From Flavobacterium psychrophilum DSM 3660 = ATCC 49418 (GTDB taxonomy: Bacteria > Bacteroidota > Bacteroidia > Flavobacteriales > Flavobacteriaceae): DNA of 45,091 nt. Each line of letters opens with the position of its first letter. The first letter of the stretch is position 1. Positions 32,537 to 40,243 of this stretch are shown here, piece after piece. Below the pieces are notes generated by a model. It made no database searches and had not been told where the DNA came from. It saw only the letters and a program-made list of their open reading frames with translations. Position numbers and translations under genes: made by a program. The stretch is taken from the NCBI RefSeq assembly GCF_002217405.1, contig NZ_MUHE01000037.1:1-45091 (forward strand), given 5' to 3'.

Positions 32537-33958
32537 ATGGTTTTTAGTAGTGTTTTATTTATATTAATATTTTTACCCTTCTTCTTGTTGGCATACTATC
32601 TCGCCAATCCAAAGTATAAAAATTTAGTAATTTTAATTGGAAGTATTCTTTTTAATGCTTGGGGTACACCTAAATATATTTTACTGATATTTACATCACT
32701 AATTCTTAATTTTTATGTTATAAAACAAATGTATAAACATAAAAATTATTCAAAAATATTGATGATATTGTCAATAGTAATCAATTTAGGAGTTCTAGCA
32801 TATTTTAAATACTTTAATTTTTTTATTGATAATATTAATTTAATATTGTCATTAACTAGCATACACCCTTTGTCATGGGTCAGATTGGCATTGCCAGTGG
32901 GGATTTCTTTTTTTACATTTCATTCTATTTCATATACTGTAGATGTTTACCGAGACGTTCATAAGCCATTAGACAAGCTATCAGATTATGCGATATATTT
33001 ATTAATGTTTCCTCACTTAATTGCTGGTCCAATAATTAGATTTAGTACAATTGCAGATGACATTGTTGACAGGAAACACAAAGAAACTGCAGAAAACAAA
33101 CTCTTAGGTTTTTATAGATTTTCTATAGGAATAGGTAAAAAGGTATTAATTGCAAATATTATAGGAGAAACTGTTGACAAGATATATGCTTTACCAATTA
33201 ATGAATTAAGTTCGCAACTAGCTTGGATAGCAATTATTGGCTACTCATTTCAAATTTATTTCGATTTTAGCGGATACTCTGATATGGCAATAGGTTTAGC
33301 ACGAATGATGGGCTTTACATTTCCAGAAAACTTTAATATGCCTTATGTATCTAAAAGTATCACAGAATTTTGGAGAAGATGGCACATGACTTTAGGAGAT
33401 TGGATGCGAGACTACCTTTACATACCCTTAGGCGGTAATAGGGTAAAATCTCAAGCAAGATTATATTTTAACCTAGCAATTGTATTTTTATTATCTGGTC
33501 TTTGGCATGGCTCTTCTTGGAATTTTATTTTTTGGGGTGCTTGGCATGGGTTGTTTTTAATTTTAGACCGAGTGTTTTTATTAAATTTATATAAAAAAAT
33601 AGGTGCAATTCCGAGCATGTTAATTACCTATTTTATAGTTTTAATTGGTTGGTTATTTTTTAGAGTTGAAGGTTTCATGAATGCCATTAATTATTTAAAA
33701 ATAATGTTTAGTTGTAAAACTTCGTTTGTCAAATTTCCAATCAATGTCGATTTTTGGTTTGTATTAATATTGGCAATATTAATATCACTAATAGGATCTT
33801 TACCTTTCGGAGAAAAATTAAAAGATATTATATATCCGTCAAATTTGAAACCAAAAACAGGATTTATATATTTTTTAGCCACTTTTATTTTATTACTTGT
33901 TGGAGTGTCACTTATAACCGCAACGGGTTTTAATCCATTTATTTATTTTAGATTTTAA
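32537..33958 (+). CDS. MBOAT O-acyltransferase, AlgI-like (pair 1)
   Basis: A polytopic membrane-bound O-acyltransferase of 473 residues that should move an acyl group, usually acetyl, across the membrane to a glycan-modifying partner. The cytoplasmic motif WRRWHMTLGDWMRDYLYIPL near residue 280 and the catalytic His 324 in SGLWHGSSWNF are present, as in AlgI/DltB/PatA. About ten hydrophobic segments fit the family. The partner SGNH protein starts 4 bases after the stop. Its identity to the second MBOAT in the window is low, roughly 30 percent by eye. Confidence 0.92.
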   Translation: MVFSSVLFILIFLPFFLLAYYLANPKYKNLVILIGSILFNAWGTPKYILLIFTSLILNFYVIKQMYKHKNYSKILMILSIVINLGVLAYFKYFNFFIDNINLILSLTSIHPLSWVRLALPVGISFFTFHSISYTVDVYRDVHKPLDKLSDYAIYLLMFPHLIAGPIIRFSTIADDIVDRKHKETAENKLLGFYRFSIGIGKKVLIANIIGETVDKIYALPINELSSQLAWIAIIGYSFQIYFDFSGYSDMAIGLARMMGFTFPENFNMPYVSKSITEFWRRWHMTLGDWMRDYLYIPLGGNRVKSQARLYFNLAIVFLLSGLWHGSSWNFIFWGAWHGLFLILDRVFLLNLYKKIGAIPSMLITYFIVLIGWLFFRVEGFMNAINYLKIMFSCKTSFVKFPINVDFWFVLILAILISLIGSLPFGEKLKDIIYPSNLKPKTGFIYFLATFILLLVGVSLITATGFNPFIYFRF

Positions 33959-33962
33959 CCCG

Positions 33963-35093
33963 ATGAAAAATAAAACCTATTTTTATATTTTACTCTTCTT
34001 TATTTGGCTTCCGTTTTTAAATAAGTACATTTGTTACAGAGCCATACATAGCCTAGAGGGTAATGTCGTTTTGAGAGAAAAACCATCCTTAAATAAAACC
34101 ACTTGGTTTTCAGGTAAATATCAAGAAGATTTCGAGAATTATATTAACGATAATATAGGAGGACGACCTTTTTTTGTTAGAGTTAAAAACCAAATTTATT
34201 ACAGTTTGTTTGATATAATAAAAGCAAATGGAATAGTAGATGGTAAAAACAATTTTCTGTACGAAAAATCTTATATTGATGCTTATTATGGTAAGGATTT
34301 TTTAGGAAAGGATACCTTACATAGTACTGTATTAAAAATTCAGAAATTGCAAAGTCTTTTAGAAAAGCAAAATAAAACCCTAATTATATGTTTGGCACCA
34401 AGTAAAGCACGATTGTATCCAGAATTTTTTCCTTCTGATTTTTTGGATAAAGAAACAGATAAGACCAATTATGATTATTACAAAGATGATTTAAAGAAAG
34501 AAAAAATTAACTTTATCGATTTTAACAGTTTATTTTTAAAACTAAAAAAATCTAAATGTGATTGCCCAATTTATCCAAAATATGGTATTCATTGGAGCGA
34601 ATACACCTCAGGAACTTTAGCAACAGATAGTTTGATAAAGTATATTGAAGCCAAAAGGAATATTGACATGCCAAACTTGATTGTTGCAAGTACTGAAAAA
34701 TCTTTGACTCCTATAGGACAGGATTTTGATATTGGTGCTTCAATGAATCTATTAGTAGATTTAAAAATAACTACCCCCATGTGTTATGCCAAAATTAAAT
34801 GGGATAGCGATAAAAAATTAGTAAAACCAAAAGTTTTAACAATTGGAGATAGTTATTATTGGGGAATATTTATAACAGGAGTGCCAACTAGGTCTTTTAG
34901 TTTAGGCGGTTTCTGGTATTATAATAATCAAGTTTATAGTACCTCAAACCAGAAATTTGACACAACTGTTGATAAACTGGACCTAAAAAAACAGATTTCA
35001 AAAAATGATGTTATTGTAATCATGGCGACCGAACCTAATTTGAGTAAACTAGGATGGGGCTTTATAGATAATGCAATAAAAGTGTTGCAATAA
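33963..35093 (+). CDS. AlgJ/AlgX-type SGNH acetyltransferase partner (pair 1)
   Basis: A 376-residue protein with an N-terminal signal anchor (residues 5-20) and an extracytoplasmic SGNH-like domain. The His motif is YGIHWSEY with His 210, and the Ser motif is TIGDSYYWG with Ser 297. His before Ser is the circularly permuted order of AlgX/AlgJ. The catalytic Asp two residues before the His (DxH) is Gly here (GIH), so catalysis may use another acid or be weak. It should transfer the acyl group from the MBOAT to a surface glycan. The decayed DUF721 copy begins directly after its stop. Confidence 0.82.
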   Translation: MKNKTYFYILLFFIWLPFLNKYICYRAIHSLEGNVVLREKPSLNKTTWFSGKYQEDFENYINDNIGGRPFFVRVKNQIYYSLFDIIKANGIVDGKNNFLYEKSYIDAYYGKDFLGKDTLHSTVLKIQKLQSLLEKQNKTLIICLAPSKARLYPEFFPSDFLDKETDKTNYDYYKDDLKKEKINFIDFNSLFLKLKKSKCDCPIYPKYGIHWSEYTSGTLATDSLIKYIEAKRNIDMPNLIVASTEKSLTPIGQDFDIGASMNLLVDLKITTPMCYAKIKWDSDKKLVKPKVLTIGDSYYWGIFITGVPTRSFSLGGFWYYNNQVYSTSNQKFDTTVDKLDLKKQISKNDVIVIMATEPNLSKLGWGFIDNAIKVLQ

Positions 35094-35322
35094 AAAAACA
35101 AACTCAAATCAGTATTAAACAAGTTACTGTTATTTATCCTCGGAAAAACCTAATGGCAAATGTTGTAAATAATTACACACAAAGCGTCTCATTGAGAAAC
35201 ACTATTTTATATGTAGAGATTACTTCGTCAGTTTTACGTGAAGAGTTAAGCTACGGAAAACACAAAATCATCAAAATAAAGAATTAGGAAAATATGTCTT
35301 AAATGGCGTTGTATTTAGATAG
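35094..35322 (+). pseudogene. Decayed copy of the DUF721 gene
   Basis: About 229 bases that align base by base with 32180-32417 of the intact DUF721 gene: I count roughly 85 percent identity by eye. Shared runs include GTCTCATTG, TTTTATATGTAGAG and TACGTGAAGAGTTAAG. The copy lacks the 5' part, has a one-base deletion near its start and a seven-base deletion near 35275, and contains substitutions in most codons of the C-terminal part, so it codes for nothing. It starts at the stop codon of the SGNH gene and ends at a TAG where the intact gene has TAA. It separates the two MBOAT pairs and marks an insertion or recombination junction. Confidence 0.9.
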
Positions 35323-35370
35323 TGATTAGTATTAATATTTTTCAAAACTTATTAATAAAAACATTTTATA

Positions 35371-35378
35371 TATATTTG
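35371..35378 (+). promoter_or_regulatory. -7 box for the second MBOAT pair
   Basis: TATATTTG, 68 bases before the ATG at 35447. No -33 element is seen at the right distance. The second pair therefore may have its own promoter. Confidence 0.45.
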
Positions 35379-35446
35379 CAGGAATGTGTTTTTTTAAATT
35401 AGTTTAAATAATTTAAAATTGTAATAATTCGTTAATTTTTATTTAA

Positions 35447-36883
35447 ATGCTTTTTAATTCTTTAAACTTTGCTTTGTTCCTGCCAGTAGTTTTTCTCTTA
35501 TATTGGTTAGTTTTTCATAAAAATTTAAAACATCAAAATATATTATTATTAGTTTCAAGCTATTTTTTTTATGCTTGTTGGGATTGGCGTTTTTTGTTTT
35601 TACTTGTTTTCTCTACACTTTTAGATTATTTTACGGGGATAAAAATGGAAGAATCAAAATCTGAAAAGCAAAAAACTTTCTGGTTTTGGCTAAGTATTTC
35701 TATAAATCTTGGGTTTTTAGGTGTTTTTAAATATTATAATTTCTTTGCTACTTCATTTGCAAATGCAATCGCTAATGTTGGATTAGAAATAAATCCTTGG
35801 ACACTAAAAGTTATTTTACCAGTAGGAATTTCATTTTATACTTTTCACGGATTATCGTATGTTATAGATATTTATAAGAATCGAATCAAAGCCGAAAAAA
35901 ACTTTATAGAATATTCTGTTTTTGTTAGTTTTTTTCCGCTATTAGTTGCAGGTCCTATAGAACGTGCCACACATTTACTACCTCAAATAAAAGAAAAAAG
36001 AACTTTCAATTATACAAACGCAGTAGACGGATTGCGACAAATTTTGTGGGGATTATTCAAAAAAATTGTCATTGCAGATCAATGTGCAGAACATGCAAAT
36101 ACTATTTTTAATAATTATCAAAACTATTCTAGTTTAGGACTTATTGCTGGAGCAGTGTTTTTTTCGATACAAATATATTGTGATTTCTCAGGATATTCTG
36201 ATATTGCATTAGGAGTAGCTAGACTTTTTGGGATAAATTTATTAAGAAATTTTGCTTTCCCTTATTTCTCAAGAGATATTGCTGAATTTTGGCGAAGATG
36301 GCATATTTCTCTTTCTTCGTGGTTTAAAGATTATTTGTACATACCGTTAGGAGGTAGTAAAGGGGGTACGTGGATGAAAGTTCGAAATACATTTATTATA
36401 TTCTTAGTGAGTGGTTTTTGGCACGGTGCTAACTGGACATTTATAATCTGGGGCTTATTAAATGCGTTATTTATCATGCCGTCAATTATTTTTAATACAA
36501 ATAGAAGTAATATAGAAATTGTAGCGAAAGGAAAAACATTTCCAACTCTCAAAGAGTTTTTGTCTATTCTTACAACATTTGCATTAGCAGTATTTGCATG
36601 GATATTTTTTAGAGCAGAAAACCTAGAACATGCCATCAATTTTATTTCCAGAATATTATCGAACGCTTCGTTTGTAACAGAACTAAAAGTGCGTGGAGAC
36701 TTAATTTTTATCATTTTGTTTTTCCTTATTGTAGAATGGTTTGGAAGAGAGGAGCAATTTGCGTTAGCTAAAATTGGACTGAATTGGAAAAGCCCGATTC
36801 GATATGCGCTTTATTTTGCCTTAATAATTATGTTGTTTTGGTTTGGCGGAAAAGAACAACAATTTATTTATTTTGAATTTTAA
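35447..36883 (+). CDS. MBOAT O-acyltransferase, AlgI-like (pair 2)
   Basis: A second membrane-bound O-acyltransferase, 478 residues. It has WRRWHISLSSWFKDYLYIPL near residue 285, catalytic His 326 in SGFWHGANWTF, and DYFTG near residue 63, which is common in AlgI homologues and absent from the first copy. Together with the partner gene 2 bases downstream it forms a complete O-acylation module. The two MBOATs differ too much to be a recent duplication. The target glycan is not known; no polysaccharide synthesis gene lies nearby. Confidence 0.92.
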   Translation: MLFNSLNFALFLPVVFLLYWLVFHKNLKHQNILLLVSSYFFYACWDWRFLFLLVFSTLLDYFTGIKMEESKSEKQKTFWFWLSISINLGFLGVFKYYNFFATSFANAIANVGLEINPWTLKVILPVGISFYTFHGLSYVIDIYKNRIKAEKNFIEYSVFVSFFPLLVAGPIERATHLLPQIKEKRTFNYTNAVDGLRQILWGLFKKIVIADQCAEHANTIFNNYQNYSSLGLIAGAVFFSIQIYCDFSGYSDIALGVARLFGINLLRNFAFPYFSRDIAEFWRRWHISLSSWFKDYLYIPLGGSKGGTWMKVRNTFIIFLVSGFWHGANWTFIIWGLLNALFIMPSIIFNTNRSNIEIVAKGKTFPTLKEFLSILTTFALAVFAWIFFRAENLEHAINFISRILSNASFVTELKVRGDLIFIILFFLIVEWFGREEQFALAKIGLNWKSPIRYALYFALIIMLFWFGGKEQQFIYFEF

Positions 36884-36885
36884 AT

Positions 36886-37947
36886 ATGAAAAAATTTTTA
36901 TACAAAACAGCGGTATTTGTTGTTCCTTTTTTACTTATTTTTTTATTAAGTTTTAAATATTATACAGATACTAAGGGAGATTTATTAAGGCTCGGATTTA
37001 TTGCCGATATTTATAATTATGATTTTAATAAAGTCTTCAAAAAAGAAATGGCTCGTAAGATAAATTATACTGTATTTTCAGAGCTTAATTTAAAAAAACA
37101 AAATAATTTTACAGTTTTTGCTATTGGTGATTCTTTTTCAGAGCAAGGTGCTGCGGGCTATCAAAATTATTTAGCCAATAATTCGGCTATAAAAGTTCTG
37201 CATTATGACAGGTTTTTGCATGAAAATCCCATCGAAACAGTCACTGGTTTTTTAAACGGAAATGTATTAGATAATATTAAAGTAGATTATATTATTTTGC
37301 AATCTGTTGAAAGAGTATTTGTAGAAAGAGCATTAGTTTTTAATAAAAAAATTAAAATAACTAATGATTCCCTAACTACCTTAATTAATAAACACAAAGA
37401 GAAATTACGCGAAGTTGTAAAAGAAAAAACTAAAGATAAATTTTTTTCTAGGGAAATACTTAGATTTTCGCTAAATACAATTTGCTATAATTTTGATGAT
37501 AATGCCTATTTATCAACAGTGTATCAGGTTAAAACCAAAAAAAAATTGTTTTCTACTAATAATCACAATCTACTTTTTTATACTGAAGATTATGAATTTC
37601 TAAAAACAAACAACGACGTAAAAAAGATAAATATTTTAAATAACGAACTAAATACCTTAGCAAAAAGATTAAAAAATAAAGGTATAAAGCTAATTGTACT
37701 GCCTTGTCCGGATAAATTAGATTTTTATTATGACGAAATAATAAGCAAAGATAAATATGCTAAACCTATATTTTTTGATTGTCTGAAAAATCTAAATAAA
37801 GAATATATTTATATAGATGCTAAGAAGGTATTACAAGAAAAAGCTAAGAATAAAAAAGATGTTTATTTTTATGATGACACACATTGGTCACCTATTGCAG
37901 CCAAAATAATTGGAAGCAAACTTGATGAAATTATTAACACAAAATAA
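36886..37947 (+). CDS. SGNH-hydrolase-type acyltransferase partner (pair 2)
   Basis: A 353-residue protein with an N-terminal membrane segment (residues 7-24). The Ser motif AIGDSFSEQGA (Ser 83) comes first and the Asp-His motif DDTHWSP (Asp 331, His 333) last, the standard order of SGNH hydrolases and opposite to the first pair. All three catalytic residues are visible. A long Lys-rich middle part (residues 155-200, 245-260) is without recognisable domain. It should finish acyl transfer to a glycan outside the inner membrane. A strong terminator follows. Confidence 0.8.
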   Translation: MKKFLYKTAVFVVPFLLIFLLSFKYYTDTKGDLLRLGFIADIYNYDFNKVFKKEMARKINYTVFSELNLKKQNNFTVFAIGDSFSEQGAAGYQNYLANNSAIKVLHYDRFLHENPIETVTGFLNGNVLDNIKVDYIILQSVERVFVERALVFNKKIKITNDSLTTLINKHKEKLREVVKEKTKDKFFSREILRFSLNTICYNFDDNAYLSTVYQVKTKKKLFSTNNHNLLFYTEDYEFLKTNNDVKKINILNNELNTLAKRLKNKGIKLIVLPCPDKLDFYYDEIISKDKYAKPIFFDCLKNLNKEYIYIDAKKVLQEKAKNKKDVYFYDDTHWSPIAAKIIGSKLDEIINTK

Positions 37948-37956
37948 AATAGGTTT

Positions 37957-37996
37957 CATAAAAAAACCATTTCTCTAAGAAATGGTTTTTTTTTAT
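37957..37996. terminator. Bidirectional terminator between MBOAT pair 2 and ndk
   Basis: An 18-base perfect stem, 37957-37974 against 37978-37995, with 3-base loop, A- and T-rich ends. Confidence 0.88.
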
Positions 37997-38034
37997 GAAT
38001 ATTAGAAAATTCTAAATTCTGTGAGATTCTAATA

Positions 38035-38454
38035 TTAGAATTGTTCTCTTCCAGCAAAGTGAAAAGCACCTTCAATAGCAGCATTTTCGTCGCTATCTGA
38101 ACCGTGAACCGCATTTTCTCCTATCGAAGTAGCATATTTTTTACGAATAGTACCTTCGGCCGCATCAGCAGGATTTGTAGCTCCAATTAAAGTTCTGAAA
38201 TCTTCTACTGCATTGTCTTTTTCTAATATAGCAGCAACAATAGGGCCTCTAGACATAAATGCTACTAATTCGCCGTAAAATGGTCTTGCAGCATGTACTT
38301 CGTAAAATTTTTGAGCATCAGCAACTGTTAATTGTGTCAATTTCATTGATACAATTTTGAAACCTGCTTCAGTTATCATGTTTACTATTCCGCCAATGTG
38401 TCCGTTTTGCACACCATCAGGCTTAATCATTGTGAATGTTCTATTCGTTGCCAT
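38035..38454 (-). CDS. ndk: Nucleoside diphosphate kinase
   Basis: Balances nucleoside triphosphate pools by phosphate transfer from ATP through a phospho-His. [17 protein letters not shown] at residues 5-21 and the active site [14 protein letters not shown] with His 117 are clear. The length of 139 residues is normal. A leftward TACTTTTG box (complement of 38477-38484) lies 23 bases before the ATG, so it has its own promoter, although bshC lies upstream in the same direction. Confidence 0.97.
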   Translation of the reverse strand: MATNRTFTMIKPDGVQNGHIGGIVNMITEAGFKIVSMKLTQLTVADAQKFYEVHAARPFYGELVAFMSRGPIVAAILEKDNAVEDFRTLIGATNPADAAEGTIRKKYATSIGENAVHGSDSDENAAIEGAFHFAGREQF

Positions 38455-38476
38455 TTTTAATTTTTTTAATTTGTTG

Positions 38477-38484
38477 CAAAAGTA
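38477..38484 (-). promoter_or_regulatory. -7 box of ndk
   Basis: TACTTTTG on the complementary strand, 23 bases before the ATG. No TTG is seen at the usual distance upstream. Confidence 0.45.
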
Positions 38485-38571
38485 AACTTTTTTATAAAAA
38501 AGAAAGGCTACTTTTTAGAATATATTTTACTTTAAGATTCTTGTTTGTTTAAATTTGTAAAAAAGTATAAA

Positions 38572-40167
38572 TTATGCGTGTTTTATAATGCTAAATGTAG
38601 CAGCTAAAGGGTGTAATTGATCACTTATTTTGTTTATTAATTCCTCACCTATTTCTACATAAATTTCTGAAAAATTAGATTTTCGTTCTTGTAAGCTTTC
38701 ATTTGGAAACAAATTATTTTGTAGTTCAATAATTTTTTTTAATTTTTCTGAGTGCATTTTTTTTTCGGCTTTTAAAAGTCTTTTTTCAAGATTATCTAAA
38801 CCTTTTGTTTGTTTTTTTTCTTGTGCCTTTACAGCGCCAGAAAATGATTTGTCGGTTTTTAATGCGATTTGATGCAAGGCTTCAAATTGCTTCTTGAGAT
38901 GTGCTTTTTGTTCAGAAAAATCGATTTTAATTTCAGAATACTCTTTTGTTTTGGCATCAATTAATACTTGTTGTTTTAGGAATAATTCTTGCCAAGTAAT
39001 GTTTAATTTTTGTCTGTTTTTTTCTTGTTTTTCATTAATTAAAACCGCCGAGTTTCTAACCAATAATATAGGAAAAGTTACTTTGTGAAAATCGAACATT
39101 GCTTTTAGTTCTAACCAATAAGCAATCTCACCACCACCACCAATATATGCTAAATTGGGCAAAATTACTTCCTGATATAAAGGGCGTAAAATAACATTTG
39201 GGCTAAATTTTTCTGAATTTGCATCTACTAGTTTTAATATTTCGGTTTCAGAAAAGGTTATAAATGTGTTGTTTACTTTATAATTTCCGTTTTCATAGAT
39301 AATGCGTTCTCTGAGATTTGCTTCAATATAAAAAAGATTTATTTCTCTAGGATTTACCTGAATTGAATAGTCTTTAAGTTTGGCAATACTTTCTAAAACT
39401 TTTTTGTTGGAATTTTGATATAATAATTCGTCTTTAATGTAAGGTATAAATTGTTTTTTTAAGGCTGCCGCATCTCCATCTAAAATAACCAAGCCATATT
39501 TGCCAAATAGTTTATTTGCCAAAAAGCGTGTAGCATCGGCAAGATTTGAATGTTGCAAGTAGCTATCCGAAAATAGTTTTTTTATATATTCTGCATTGTT
39601 ACTTAAACCAAGTTCGGCTTTAAAAACAGTAAAAAAATTAGTTAAACTTTTTGTAGATAATCTTCCAACAGCGCCTTTTGATGCTGTATTCCAACTTAAT
39701 TTTTTACCTTTAAAATTAAAATGATTTATTTCTTCAAAATCATGATCTTCAGTCGCCATCCAATATATAGGTACAAAATTATACTCAGGGTAATTGCGCT
39801 TTAATTCTTTACATAAATTAATGGTTGACACAATTTTATATAAAAAATACAGCGGTCCTGTAAATAAATTGAGTTGGTGACCAGTAGTAATGGTAAATGT
39901 TTTTTCGTTTTCTAAAAGAGCAATGTTTTTTTGGGTTAATTCTGAAATTTCAAAATTTGTATATTGTTTTTTTAAGGCATCTACTAAAATTTTTCTTTTA
40001 TCATTGTTCTTGAAATTGTGATTTTTTTCTTCAATTTGATGTTTAAAATTTTCGATACTAGGAAAATAATTGTATAATTCTTTTAGTTCTGGTTTTTTAT
40101 CTAAATAATCTACAATTAATTTAGAAAAATATCCTGATTTTTGATAACTAATACAATCGGTTGGCAT
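38572..40167 (-). CDS. bshC: Bacillithiol biosynthesis cysteine ligase BshC
   Basis: Adds cysteine to GlcN-malate, the last step to bacillithiol, the low-molecular thiol found in Firmicutes and many Bacteroidota. The 531-residue length, the nucleotide-binding-like core with TITTGHQLNLFTGPLYFLYK near residue 95, IYWMATEDHDFEEINHF near 138, and the YIGGGGEIAYWLELK stretch near 340 are BshC hallmarks. The C-terminal third is a Lys/Glu-rich coiled coil (residues of about 395-490), also normal. bshA and bshB are not in the window. It is divergent from the radical SAM gene. Confidence 0.92.
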   Translation of the reverse strand: MPTDCISYQKSGYFSKLIVDYLDKKPELKELYNYFPSIENFKHQIEEKNHNFKNNDKRKILVDALKKQYTNFEISELTQKNIALLENEKTFTITTGHQLNLFTGPLYFLYKIVSTINLCKELKRNYPEYNFVPIYWMATEDHDFEEINHFNFKGKKLSWNTASKGAVGRLSTKSLTNFFTVFKAELGLSNNAEYIKKLFSDSYLQHSNLADATRFLANKLFGKYGLVILDGDAAALKKQFIPYIKDELLYQNSNKKVLESIAKLKDYSIQVNPREINLFYIEANLRERIIYENGNYKVNNTFITFSETEILKLVDANSEKFSPNVILRPLYQEVILPNLAYIGGGGEIAYWLELKAMFDFHKVTFPILLVRNSAVLINEKQEKNRQKLNITWQELFLKQQVLIDAKTKEYSEIKIDFSEQKAHLKKQFEALHQIALKTDKSFSGAVKAQEKKQTKGLDNLEKRLLKAEKKMHSEKLKKIIELQNNLFPNESLQERKSNFSEIYVEIGEELINKISDQLHPLAATFSIIKHA

Positions 40168-40219
40168 AATTTATTTTTTTGTAAAAATACTCAAATTTCA
40201 GTTTACAATAAATAAAAAT

Positions 40220-40227
40220 TACCTTTG
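40220..40227 (+). promoter_or_regulatory. -7 box of the radical SAM gene
   Basis: TACCTTTG, 17 bases before the TTG start at 40244. No clear -33 element is seen. Confidence 0.5.
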
Positions 40228-40243
40228 TAAAAACAAATCTCTT

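Noticed and set aside
36331..36714. 127-residue leftward frame within the second MBOAT gene
   Set aside because: It lies opposite the most conserved MBOAT motifs; no ribosome site or domain.
32121..37947. Recent tandem duplication of a whole DUF721-MBOAT-SGNH unit
   Set aside because: The MBOATs are only distantly similar and the SGNH partners have opposite motif order, while the DUF721 fragment is still about 85 percent identical; one recent duplication cannot give both.
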